Positions 1 through 6,933 of a stretch of 10,625 nucleotides of DNA are shown here, one piece after another. The notes beneath the pieces were generated by a model that did not search any database, was not told the DNA's origin, and worked only from the letters and a program-made list of their open reading frames with translations. Numbering within the stretch: the first letter of the stretch is position 1; each line of letters opens with the position of its first letter. The DNA comes from an uncultured Coriobacteriaceae bacterium (GTDB lineage: Bacteria > Actinomycetota > Coriobacteriia > Coriobacteriales > Eggerthellaceae): positions 1 through 10,625 of the forward strand of contig CACXFZ010000050.1 in assembly GCA_902767025.1 (NCBI GenBank), written 5' to 3'. A program made the position numbers and the translations under genes.

Positions 1-651
1 GACGACCGAGGGGTCGTAGCCTGCAGCCGAGATCTTGTCGCGCAGGCGCTTGATGTGGGTGTCCACGGTCTTCGTTTCCGTCAGGTACTCCCAGCCCCAG
101 GCGTCGCGCAGCAGGTCTTCGCGCGAGACGACCTTGCCGGCCTGCTTCATCAGCGCGGCCAGCAACTCGAATTCGCGCGGGGTCAGGTCGATGTCGCCCG
201 CCTCGCCGGTTGCGATGTGGGCGTCTTCCTTCAGGGTGATGCCGCCTGCCGTGATCATCTGCTCGGTTTCCATCGACCCGCTGCCGCGGCGCAGCAGTGC
301 GCGCACGCGGGCGATCAGCTCGCGCAGGCCGAACGGCTTGGCAAGGTAGTCGTCGCCGCCGATTTCCAGGCCGACGACCTTGTCCAGCTCGGTGTCGCGC
401 GCCGACAGGAACAGCACGGGGGCCGACGTGCGGGAGCGAAGCCTGCGGCAGAGCTCGTAGCCGTCCATGCCCGGAAGCATGATGTCAAGGATGAACAGGT
501 CGAACGAGTGCTGCCCGGCCAGGGCCAGTGCGTCTTCGCCGTTCGATGCGATCTCGACTTCGAAGCCCTCCTTCTGCAGGGCGTAGCCCACGAAGTCGGT
601 GATGGTCTGCTCGTCGTCGACGACCAGGATGCGTGCATTGTTCTCGCTCAC
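1..651 (-). CDS. OmpR/PhoB-family response regulator, 3' end cut by window edge
   Basis: A two-component transcription regulator. The visible 217 residues hold an N-terminal receiver domain (about 6-120) and a C-terminal winged-helix DNA-binding domain (about 130-217). Receiver landmarks are the acidic pair D12-D13, phospho-acceptor D56 in LDIMLPGMDG, S83 and K105 in LAKPF. The DNA-binding part shows LTPREFELLAALMKQAGKVV and, near the cut end, the family's recognition region TVDTHIKRLRDKI. Members are usually about 225-240 residues, so only a short C-terminal tail is missing. The start is a GTG (649-651) preceded on the minus strand by a perfect AGGAGG (657-662) with a 5-base spacer. It is divergent from coaX. 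A partner histidine kinase may lie beyond the left edge, but that is inference. The signal sensed cannot be told from the sequence. Confidence 0.95.
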   Translation of the reverse strand, partial: MSENNARILVVDDEQTITDFVGYALQKEGFEVEIASNGEDALALAGQHSFDLFILDIMLPGMDGYELCRRLRSRTSAPVLFLSARDTELDKVVGLEIGGDDYLAKPFGLRELIARVRALLRRGSGSMETEQMITAGGITLKEDAHIATGEAGDIDLTPREFELLAALMKQAGKVVSREDLLRDAWGWEYLTETKTVDTHIKRLRDKISAAGYDPSVV

Positions 652-673
652 GGCGGCCTCCTAAGGGGAAGGG

Positions 674-686
674 CTCTTTTGCGTAG
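674..686. promoter_or_regulatory. Candidate overlapping divergent -10 elements (response regulator / coaX)
   Basis: In the 88-base divergent gap, ATGATAACA (678-686) reads on the minus strand as TGT-TATCAT, an extended -10 that would start a roughly 20-base leader for the response regulator. On the plus strand the overlapping TATGAT (677-682) could serve coaX. Neither has a convincing -35. If both work, the two polymerases would compete for the same bases. This is a pattern-based call only. Confidence 0.35.
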
Positions 687-739
687 TATGATAACACCTG
701 CAAAACCTGGGAAGCCGCGTTGGGAAGGCTGTGCACTAT

Positions 740-1513
740 ATGTTACTTGCCATTGATGTGGGAAACACGCAAACGGTGCTGGGAATCTACGATGGCGCGC
801 AGCTGCTCCATATGTGGCGCCTGGCAACCGACCATGTGCGCACGTCCGACGAGATCCGCGTGCAGCTGGGCGGCCTCCTGTCGTTGGCCGACATCGACGG
901 CAGCCAGGTGGACGGGGCCGTGCTGGCAACGGTGGTTCCGGCCCTGAAGCGCCGCTGGCAGAAGGTCTGCCGCGTGATGTTCGACTGCACGGCCCTGGCG
1001 GTGGACGCCCAGGTCGCAGCCGATTTGCTGGACACGTCCGCCTACCGCAACCAGGCGGGCATCGGCGCCGACCGCATCGCCGACGCCGTGGCGGCGAAAT
1101 CGCTGTACGGCTCTCCGGTGATCGTGCTCGATTTCGGCACGGCGACCAACATGGAAGTGGTGGACCGCGACGGGCGCTTTGCCGGAGGCGTGATCGCCCC
1201 CGGCGTGGAAACGTCGATGAAGGCCCTGTTCTCGGGCACGGCGCTGCTGCCCGAAGTGGAGCTGGTCGACCCGGGCACGTCCATCGGCCTGGACACGATC
1301 GAGGCCATCCAGGTGGGCATCGTCTACGGCGAGGTCGAGCGCGTGGACGGCCTGGTGCGCCGCATGTGGGAGCAGTTGGGCTACGAAACCGACGTGGTGG
1401 CCACCGGTGGCCTGTGCACCGCGTTCGCCCCCCTGTGCCAGACGGTGACGCACATGAACCCCGAGCTCACGCTCGAAGGGCTGCGCATCATCTACGAGCA
1501 GGCATCCGAATAA
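740..1513 (+). CDS. coaX: Type III pantothenate kinase
   Basis: Phosphorylates pantothenate with ATP, the first step of coenzyme A synthesis, in the cytosol. The 257 residues match the type III (CoaX, ASKHA-fold) family and not CoaA. Motifs seen are the N-terminal phosphate-1 motif DVGNT (6-10), GADRIADA (109-116), DFGTAT (131-136), the GGVIAPGV stretch (149-156) and VATGG near the C terminus (220-224). I chose the ATG at 740 because GGAAGG (723-728) lies 11 bases upstream and the family normally begins MLLAIDVGNT. A GTG at 731 would add three residues but sits only 2 bases from the ribosome-binding site. It leads the rightward gene train and ends 13 bases before tsaE. The coaX-tsaE link is not obviously functional; it looks like housekeeping co-expression. 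Confidence 0.97.
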   Translation: MLLAIDVGNTQTVLGIYDGAQLLHMWRLATDHVRTSDEIRVQLGGLLSLADIDGSQVDGAVLATVVPALKRRWQKVCRVMFDCTALAVDAQVAADLLDTSAYRNQAGIGADRIADAVAAKSLYGSPVIVLDFGTATNMEVVDRDGRFAGGVIAPGVETSMKALFSGTALLPEVELVDPGTSIGLDTIEAIQVGIVYGEVERVDGLVRRMWEQLGYETDVVATGGLCTAFAPLCQTVTHMNPELTLEGLRIIYEQASE

Positions 1514-1526
1514 GGCCGGGCTGCCG

Positions 1527-2003
1527 ATGAGCGCGCTCGCACAACCCGACGTCTCCTGCGTCTGCGCAACCGAATCGGACACCGATGCGGCGGCGGCGGC
1601 GCTGGCTGCACGGCTCCAACCTGGCGACGTGATCGTGCTCACCGGCGATTTGGGGGCCGGCAAGACCCGCTTCGTGCAGGGCGTTGCCCGCGCGTTGGGA
1701 ATCGACCAGGAGGTTACCAGCCCCACCTTCGCCATCCATGTGGTCTATGCAGGCGGTGCGCTCGAGCTCAACCATTTCGACCTGTACCGGCTGGAATCCG
1801 AGCTCGACTTGGAGGACATCGGCTACTGGGAGATCCTGGAGGGCGACGGCGCCAGCTTCGTCGAATGGGGCGACAAGTTCCCCGATGCGCTGCCGGTGGA
1901 CTACGCGCTGCTGGACATCCAGGTGGACGACGGGGGCAACCGTGTAATGCGCGTGGAAGCGCGCGGCCCCCGCTCGATGCACCTGGCCGAATCGCTGGGA
2001 TAG
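1527..2003 (+). CDS. tsaE: tRNA t6A37 biosynthesis ATPase TsaE
   Basis: TsaE (formerly YjeE) is the small ATPase that resets or activates the TsaB-TsaD complex during N6-threonylcarbamoyl-adenosine synthesis at tRNA position 37. The 158 residues are normal length. Seen directly: Walker A GDLGAGKT (40-47), TSPTF (64-68), HFDLYRL (83-89), DIGYWEIL (97-104) and the EWGDK motif (113-117), all diagnostic for the family. No strong ribosome-binding site precedes the ATG at 1527, only the G-rich GGCCGGGC. It follows coaX by 13 bases, so translational coupling is plausible. The gene immediately before the fused tsaB-rimI-tsaD is its direct functional partner, which supports both calls. Confidence 0.97.
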   Translation: MSALAQPDVSCVCATESDTDAAAAALAARLQPGDVIVLTGDLGAGKTRFVQGVARALGIDQEVTSPTFAIHVVYAGGALELNHFDLYRLESELDLEDIGYWEILEGDGASFVEWGDKFPDALPVDYALLDIQVDDGGNRVMRVEARGPRSMHLAESLG

Positions 2004-2005
2004 GC

Positions 2006-2011
2006 TACTAT
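2006..2011 (+). promoter_or_regulatory. Candidate -10 for a leaderless tsaB-rimI-tsaD transcript
   Basis: TACTAT fits the TANNNT -10 seen in many actinobacteria. Its last base is 7 bases before the A of the ATG at 2019, so the predicted transcription start coincides with the start codon. The ATG has no good ribosome-binding site (GGATAGG lies about 14 bases away), which agrees with leaderless translation. No clear -35 is visible. Confidence 0.4.
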
Positions 2012-2018
2012 ACCTGGC

Positions 2019-4427
2019 ATGGAAACCGACCAGTTCATACTTGCCTTCGACACTTCCAACGAAACCGTGTCCGTGGCTCTGGGCGTGCTGTGCGAACGAG
2101 AGCGCAGCGTGCGCCTGGTGGCGGGCAGGCGCATTCCCGCACACCGTGCGTCGAACACGCTGCTGCTGCCGTCGCTCGACGAGCTGCTGCGCGAGCACGG
2201 AGTGCAGAAAAGCCAGGTGGCTGCCGTCGCCTGCGGCAGGGGGCCAGGATCGTTCACCGGCGTGCGCATCTGCATGGCCACGGCGAAAGGCATGGCCAGC
2301 GCATGGGAGGTGCCCCTGATCGGGGTGTCCACGCCCGACGCCCTGGCGTGGGAGCTGTGGGAGGCTGGGCAGCGTGGTCGCGTGCTGGTGCTGGCAGACG
2401 CGATGCGAAAAGAGGTCTACCCGGTCCACTACGCGATCTCCGACGGGGGCATCGAGCGCTTGAACGCCGACAAGGTCGTCAAAGCCGAAGCGTACGCGCA
2501 GGAACTGGAAGCCGACCCCGTCGATGCGCTGACCCTGTGCGGAGACGCGCTGGAAAAATACGCCGACCTGTTCGCGGGTGCCGGCACGACCGCCCCGCGC
2601 GAGTCATGGACGCTTGCCGGGCCGGGCTTGCTGCGGTGCGTGCAGCAGCTGTGGCAAGCCGATGCGTGCGATCCCTTCGACCGGCTGCGCCACGACCCGG
2701 CGCTGGCCCTGCCCGTGTACACGCGCCTGTCCGACGCCGAGGAAAACGAACGTGTGCGCTCGTCTCAGGCGGGCCAGCCCTCTGCGGTGCCGGCCAGCGG
2801 TACCAGGGGTCCGGCGCCGCACGATGCCGGCCAAGGCGATGCGGCGTCCACCGACAACGGCTCTGACGACGGGCCGTCCAGCCTGACCTACCGCCCGCTG
2901 CGCTTGTCCGATGCATCTGCCGTAGCGGCGCTCGAGGCCGTCTTGATGGCGGGCGATGCGTGGAACGACGCGCTGGTTGCCGACGACATCCCGCGCCGCG
3001 ACAGGTGCTGGTGGGGCGCTTTCAAGCAAGGCGAGCTGGTGGGATATGCCGGCGGCCAAGTGATCCAGGGGGTGCTCCAGGTGCTCAAGGTCGCCGTTGC
3101 CGCATCCCTGCAGCGCCAGGGCATCGCACATGTCCTGCTGGCGCGCGTGTGCGCCGACGCCCGCGACCTGGGGGCCGATCAGGCAACGCTCGAGGTGCGC
3201 GCGGGCAACGAGGGCGCCCGGGCGTTCTACGAGCACATGGGCCTTGCCTGCGAAGGCGTGCGGCCCGGTTACTACGGCGATGGGGAAGACGCGGCCATCT
3301 ACACGGGACCGCTGCTCGCCGTGGAAGGCGACGTGGCGGGCATGAGCCTGGTGGTCGGGCAGGCGGAAGCTGTCCGGGATGCCGCGGTGCCCGAGCCGTT
3401 GCTGCTCGCCATCGAGTCATCGTGCGACGAAACGGCGGCGGCCGTCGCAGCGGGTGACGGGACCATCCTTGCCGACGTGCTTGCAAGCCAGATAGACTTC
3501 CACGCCCGTTTCGGCGGCGTGGTTCCCGAAATCGCAAGCCGCAAGCACATCGAAGCCATCTGCGGCGTGGTGAACGTGTGCCTGGAGCGTGCATCGGCGC
3601 GCATGGGACGTGCAGTGCGCTACCGCGACCTGGACGCCATCGCGGTCACCTACGCCCCCGGACTGGTGGGCGCGCTGGTGGTGGGCGTTGCCTTCGCGAA
3701 GGCGGCGGCCTGGGCGGCCGAGATCCCGTTCATCGGCGTGAACCACCTGGAAGGCCACCTGTACGCCAACAAGCTGGCGCAGCCCGACATCCAGGTGCCG
3801 CTCGTGGTGTCGCTGGTGTCCGGCGGCCACACGATGCTCGTGCACGTGCGCGACTGGGGCGACTACGAAGTGCTGGGAAGCACCATCGACGACGCGGTGG
3901 GCGAGGCCTTCGACAAGGTGGCCAAGGCGCTGGGCCTGGGGTATCCGGGTGGTCCCGTCATCTCCCGCCTGGCGGCAGAAGGCGACCCGGACGCCATCGA
4001 TTTCCCGCGCGCCATGATGCATTCGGGCGACCTGCGCTTCAGCCTGTCGGGCCTGAAGACCGCCGTGATCACCTACATACACGCGCAGCAGGAAGGCGGC
4101 GAGCCCTTGAACATGCCCGACATCGCCGCGAGCTTCCAGAAGGCGGTCATCGACGTCCAGGTGTCCAAGGCGATGAAGGCCGTCGACCAGTGCGGCGCCA
4201 AGGAGTTCTGCCTGGGCGGGGGCGTTGCCGCCAACCCGGCCCTGCGCGCGGCATACGAGCAGGCGTGCGCCCAGCGCGGCGTGCGGTTGACGATGCCGCC
4301 GATGAGCGCATGCACCGACAACGCGGCGATGATCGCGCTGGTGGCACTCGACCGGTACGCGCAAGGACGCTTCTTCGGGCTGGACGCCGACGCCCACGCC
4401 CACTCCGACTTGAACCAAGCGTACTAG
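2019..4427 (+). CDS. tsaB/rimI/tsaD: TsaB-RimI-TsaD fusion: tRNA t6A37 threonylcarbamoyltransferase plus protein N-acetyltransferase
   Basis: One 802-residue protein joins three enzymes that are separate in most bacteria. Residues 1 to about 245 are TsaB (AFDTSNETVSVALG; CGRGPGSFTGVR at 72-83), the dimerization subunit. A Gly/Ala/Pro/Ser/Asp-rich linker (about 245-287) leads to a GNAT domain like RimI (about 288-433), with the acetyl-CoA site LQRQGIA (364-370), EVRAGN (392-397) and Y404 in AFYEHMGL; RimI acetylates the N terminus of ribosomal protein S18. From about 460 comes TsaD, which transfers threonylcarbamoyl to A37: ESSCDET (466-472), metal ligands H576 and H580 in GVNHLEGH, SGGHTML (601-607), CLGGG (731-735) and D767 in CTDNAA. 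All three catalytic sets look intact, with no frameshift. It sits 15 bases after tsaE and 9 before ubiE. Such fusions are known in some actinobacteria; the threonylcarbamoyl-AMP synthase TsaC is not in the window. Confidence 0.97.
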   Translation: METDQFILAFDTSNETVSVALGVLCERERSVRLVAGRRIPAHRASNTLLLPSLDELLREHGVQKSQVAAVACGRGPGSFTGVRICMATAKGMASAWEVPLIGVSTPDALAWELWEAGQRGRVLVLADAMRKEVYPVHYAISDGGIERLNADKVVKAEAYAQELEADPVDALTLCGDALEKYADLFAGAGTTAPRESWTLAGPGLLRCVQQLWQADACDPFDRLRHDPALALPVYTRLSDAEENERVRSSQAGQPSAVPASGTRGPAPHDAGQGDAASTDNGSDDGPSSLTYRPLRLSDASAVAALEAVLMAGDAWNDALVADDIPRRDRCWWGAFKQGELVGYAGGQVIQGVLQVLKVAVAASLQRQGIAHVLLARVCADARDLGADQATLEVRAGNEGARAFYEHMGLACEGVRPGYYGDGEDAAIYTGPLLAVEGDVAGMSLVVGQAEAVRDAAVPEPLLLAIESSCDETAAAVAAGDGTILADVLASQIDFHARFGGVVPEIASRKHIEAICGVVNVCLERASARMGRAVRYRDLDAIAVTYAPGLVGALVVGVAFAKAAAWAAEIPFIGVNHLEGHLYANKLAQPDIQVPLVVSLVSGGHTMLVHVRDWGDYEVLGSTIDDAVGEAFDKVAKALGLGYPGGPVISRLAAEGDPDAIDFPRAMMHSGDLRFSLSGLKTAVITYIHAQQEGGEPLNMPDIAASFQKAVIDVQVSKAMKAVDQCGAKEFCLGGGVAANPALRAAYEQACAQRGVRLTMPPMSACTDNAAMIALVALDRYAQGRFFGLDADAHAHSDLNQAY

Positions 4428-4436
4428 CGGGGCGCG

Positions 4437-5189
4437 ATGGGCGGGTACTCGACAATCGACACGGCAACGGGCAGGGAAGCGCCTGCCCATGTTTCCGAAG
4501 AGCGCGTCAAGGCCGTCTTCACCGAGATAGCCGAGCAGTACGAGCAGTTCAACCATGCGTCCAGCTTCGGGCAGGACCGCCGCTGGCTCGAACGTCTGGT
4601 GGGCCTGGCCAACATCACGGGCACCAGCCGGGTGCTCGATGTGGCGGGCGGCACCGGCGAGGTCACGTTCGCCATCTGCCGGCTGCGCCATCCGGCCCAC
4701 ATCATGCTCACCGACTACACGCCGGCCATGCTCGAGGTGGCCGAGCGGCGCATCCAGGCGGGAGAGAACCGCAGCGTGCCGGTGGACACGATGGTGGTTG
4801 ATGCCCAGGACATGCCCTTTGACGACGACAGCTTCGATGTGGTCACGATGGCCTACGGCATCCGCAACATCCCCGACAGGCCGCGCGCCCTGCGCGAGAT
4901 CGCCCGGGTGCTCAAGCCCGGCGGCACGGTGGCCATCCTGGAGTTCTCCACGCCGCCCTTGCTTCCCTGCCGCCTGTTCTACCGGGCCTATCTGAAATGG
5001 GGTATCCCGGCCTGGGGCGAGCATTTCACGGGCAAGCGGGACGATTTCGTGTACCTGTCCCAGTCCATCCAGGCCTTTCCCCGCCAGCAGGAATTCGCCC
5101 AGATGATGGCCTCCTGCGGCTTTCAAGATGTGAAGTATGAGAATTTAAGCTTCGGCGCTGTTGCCATACATACTGCAACGGCCTGCTGA
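4437..5189 (+). CDS. ubiE: Demethylmenaquinone methyltransferase (UbiE/MenG family)
   Basis: A SAM-dependent C-methyltransferase that converts demethylmenaquinone to menaquinone, the last step of the pathway, at the inner face of the membrane. The 250 residues show the family features in order: FGQDRRWLERL (44-54), SAM motif I VLDVAGGTG (66-74), AYGIRNIPD (139-147), VLKPGG (158-163), EFSTP (169-173) and YLSQSIQAFPRQQEF (206-220). The N terminus carries about 20 extra residues before the usual start of homology, but no in-frame ATG lies nearer, so the ATG at 4437 is kept; the ribosome-binding site is only a weak GCGGGG. It begins 9 bases after tsaD. An actinobacterial anaerobe would use it for menaquinone and not ubiquinone. 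The next gene may belong to the same pathway. Confidence 0.95.
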   Translation: MGGYSTIDTATGREAPAHVSEERVKAVFTEIAEQYEQFNHASSFGQDRRWLERLVGLANITGTSRVLDVAGGTGEVTFAICRLRHPAHIMLTDYTPAMLEVAERRIQAGENRSVPVDTMVVDAQDMPFDDDSFDVVTMAYGIRNIPDRPRALREIARVLKPGGTVAILEFSTPPLLPCRLFYRAYLKWGIPAWGEHFTGKRDDFVYLSQSIQAFPRQQEFAQMMASCGFQDVKYENLSFGAVAIHTATAC

Positions 5190-5190
5190 A

Positions 5191-5199
5191 TGCTAGAAT
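5191..5199 (+). promoter_or_regulatory. Candidate extended -10 promoter for the amidohydrolase
   Basis: TGC-TAGAAT is a good extended -10 (TGn plus TAGAAT) directly after the ubiE stop codon. No -35 stands out at 16-18 bases upstream. It would give a leader of about 60 bases. The 77-base gap is the widest in the first part of the train, so an internal promoter is plausible. Confidence 0.45.
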
Positions 5200-5266
5200 G
5201 AACGCTCTGCCAGCCAGGTAGAGGGCCTGCAAGATGCGGGCGCTTCGCCAGTCCAGGAGGATTCGC

Positions 5267-6619
5267 ATGCTGCTGAGCGCAGAATACGTGTTGCCGATTA
5301 CGTCCGACCCCATCGAGAATGGTGCTGTGCTCGTGCGTGGCAACAAGATCGAGGACGTGGGTCCCACAGCCACGCTGCACTTGCGCTATCCGGACGAAGA
5401 GGTGCGCGACTTCGGGCAGGCGGCATTGCTTCCCGGTTTCGTGAACGTTCACACGCACCTGGAGTACACGGCCATGCGCGGCATCGTGCACGACGTCCCG
5501 TACGCCACCTGGCTGATGTCCGTCAACGAGAAAGTCGCACGCATGACCCCGGCCGACCTGCTCGACTCGTCGATTTTGGGCGGCCTCGAGGCGCTGTCGT
5601 CGGGCATCACGTGCCTGGCCGACATATCGCCCACGGGCATCCCGCTGCAGGCGCTCGAGCAGCTGGGCCTGCGCGGCGTCGTCTACCGCGAAGTGCTCGC
5701 GATGGACAGGAAGCGCGTGGACTACGCCATGAACCATGCGATCGAGGACATCGAGAAGTGGCGCAGCAAGTACGCGGGCAGCCGCATTTCGGTGGGCATC
5801 GCCCCGGCGGCGCTGTACGTGTGCCATCCTTCGGTGTTCGGCAAGATCTCGGAGTACGCCGGCTCCAGGATCCCCGTTGCCCTGCATGTGGCCGGCAGCC
5901 GCGAAGAGTACAGCTTCATCAGGGACGGCAAGAGCGCTTTCGCCGTCGACGTGCTCAAGGACAAGCGCGGCTTCGTCGAGATCCCGCCCTGGCTTCCCAC
6001 CGGGGCGACCCCGGTGAACTACGCGCTCAACTGGGGAGCATTCGACGCCGACAACGTGCTGGCCGTGCATGCGGTCCACGTCGACGACGATGACATCAAC
6101 AGCCTGAACCGCTACAACGTGGCGATCGCCCACTGCCCGCGCTGCAATGCGATGCTTGGCATGGGCATGGCGCCGGTGCAGGAATACATCAGGCGCGGCA
6201 TGCGCGTGGGCCTGGGAAGCGATTCTCCGGCCGCCACCGACTCCACCGACATGCTCATCGAGATGCGCACGAGCATGTACCTGCAGCGCTCGTTCAACAC
6301 GCGCAGCTACACCAAGGCGAAGTCCCTGCTCGAGATGGCCACGATCGGCAGCGCCCGCGCGCTGCGCATGGAAGACACCATCGGATCGCTCGACATCGGC
6401 AAGCAGGCCGACATCATCGCCATCGACTTGACGACGTCCCACCAGGTTCCCACTCCCGACCCCATGGCGGCGGTGGTGAACACCTGCTCGAGCAGGGAAG
6501 TGATGATGACCATGGTGGGCGGCGATATACTGTACGAACAGAACCACTGGCACGTGGGCGCGAATGTGGCGCAGTCCATCGCGCACGTGATCGAGATGAA
6601 GGGAAAACTGCGCGAGTAA
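5267..6619 (+). CDS. COG0402-type amidohydrolase/deaminase, candidate aminofutalosine deaminase
   Basis: A metal-dependent (beta/alpha)8-barrel hydrolase of 450 residues, the usual length of MtaD/SAH deaminase-like enzymes. Metal ligands by pattern are H62 and H64 in NVHTHLE, H207 in ALHVAG, and D319 in GLGSDSPA; H268 in AVHAVH is the expected catalytic histidine. The C-terminal beta-sandwich closure GSLDIGKQADIIAID (373-387) is typical. At the place where the family normally has HxxE (the glutamate that shuttles protons and contacts the base), this protein has H207-V-A-G210, followed by E213 and E214. The start is ATG 5267, with AGGAGG (5255-5260) 6 bases upstream; an ATG at 5234 lacks such a site. 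The family deaminates S-adenosylhomocysteine, methylthioadenosine, guanine or 6-amino-6-deoxyfutalosine. Its place after ubiE favours the last, a menaquinone step, but the substrate is inference. Confidence 0.9.
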   Translation: MLLSAEYVLPITSDPIENGAVLVRGNKIEDVGPTATLHLRYPDEEVRDFGQAALLPGFVNVHTHLEYTAMRGIVHDVPYATWLMSVNEKVARMTPADLLDSSILGGLEALSSGITCLADISPTGIPLQALEQLGLRGVVYREVLAMDRKRVDYAMNHAIEDIEKWRSKYAGSRISVGIAPAALYVCHPSVFGKISEYAGSRIPVALHVAGSREEYSFIRDGKSAFAVDVLKDKRGFVEIPPWLPTGATPVNYALNWGAFDADNVLAVHAVHVDDDDINSLNRYNVAIAHCPRCNAMLGMGMAPVQEYIRRGMRVGLGSDSPAATDSTDMLIEMRTSMYLQRSFNTRSYTKAKSLLEMATIGSARALRMEDTIGSLDIGKQADIIAIDLTTSHQVPTPDPMAAVVNTCSSREVMMTMVGGDILYEQNHWHVGANVAQSIAHVIEMKGKLRE

Positions 6620-6652
6620 CGCGCTGTGCTTAGAGAGGAAGCCCGAAGAACC

Positions 6653-6853
6653 ATGGCCAAGAAGCAGAAGATGTCCGCCAAGCAGCGCCAGGCCCGCATC
6701 GAGGCCGCCGAGGCCCGCGAGCAGGCGGCGCAGGAAGCCAAGGAGCGCAAGGAGCGCCTGAAGAAGATCGGCATCGTCATCGTGGCGGTGATCCTGGTCC
6801 TCGCGCTGGGACTGCCCACCGTCGCGCTGTCGTTCCTGGGCGGCGGCGCCTAA
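6653..6853 (+). CDS. Small charged single-pass membrane protein, unknown function
   Basis: I do not recognise this 66-residue protein. Residues 1-38 form a strongly charged Lys/Arg/Glu/Ala-rich segment (for example AEAREQAAQEAKERKERLKK, 19-38) likely to be a long helix or coiled coil. It is followed by one hydrophobic segment (about 39-62) and a short Gly/Ala tail. The positive charges before the hydrophobic stretch predict a cytosolic N terminus. The ATG at 6653 has AGAGAGGA (6632-6639) 13 bases upstream; a GTG at 6626 would add nine residues but has no ribosome-binding site before it. It lies 33 bases after the amidohydrolase and 80 before tatA. Its topology recalls SecE- or TatA-like small subunits, but no family motif is visible. 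A link to Tat export is a guess from position only. Confidence 0.72.
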   Translation: MAKKQKMSAKQRQARIEAAEAREQAAQEAKERKERLKKIGIVIVAVILVLALGLPTVALSFLGGGA

Positions 6854-6862
6854 AGACCGCCG
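6841..6862 (+). terminator. Weak hairpin over the stop codon of the small membrane protein
   Basis: CGGCGG (6841-6846) can pair with CCGCCG (6857-6862) around a 10-base loop that contains the TAA stop. It is followed by AATTT, with no real T-run. It could be a weak terminator or attenuator before the tatA promoter region, or chance pairing in GC-rich DNA. Confidence 0.2.
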
Positions 6863-6871
6863 AATTTGCGG

Positions 6872-6880
6872 TACTATATT
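6872..6880 (+). promoter_or_regulatory. Candidate -10 region before tatA
   Basis: TACTATATT contains two overlapping -10-like hexamers (TACTAT and TATATT) in an otherwise GC-rich 80-base gap. No convincing -35 or TGn extension is present. It would give a leader of about 50 bases with the ribosome-binding site used by tatA. TACTAT is identical to the element before tsaB-rimI-tsaD. Confidence 0.3.
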
Positions 6881-6933
6881 CGACTGTGCGGTATCCAAGG
6901 GTCCTGTGCACGGCCCTGTGAAGAAGGTAGACA

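Noticed and set aside
1131..1172. CoaX motif GTATNMEV in place of the textbook GTATT
   Set aside because: As far as I recall, Asn after GTAT is common in type III kinases, so I do not treat it as a defect.
3417..5126. Open frame of 569 codons on the minus strand
   Set aside because: It lies opposite tsaD and ubiE, is rich in His/Arg/Gly/Ala with no motifs, and is explained by high third-position GC in the real genes.
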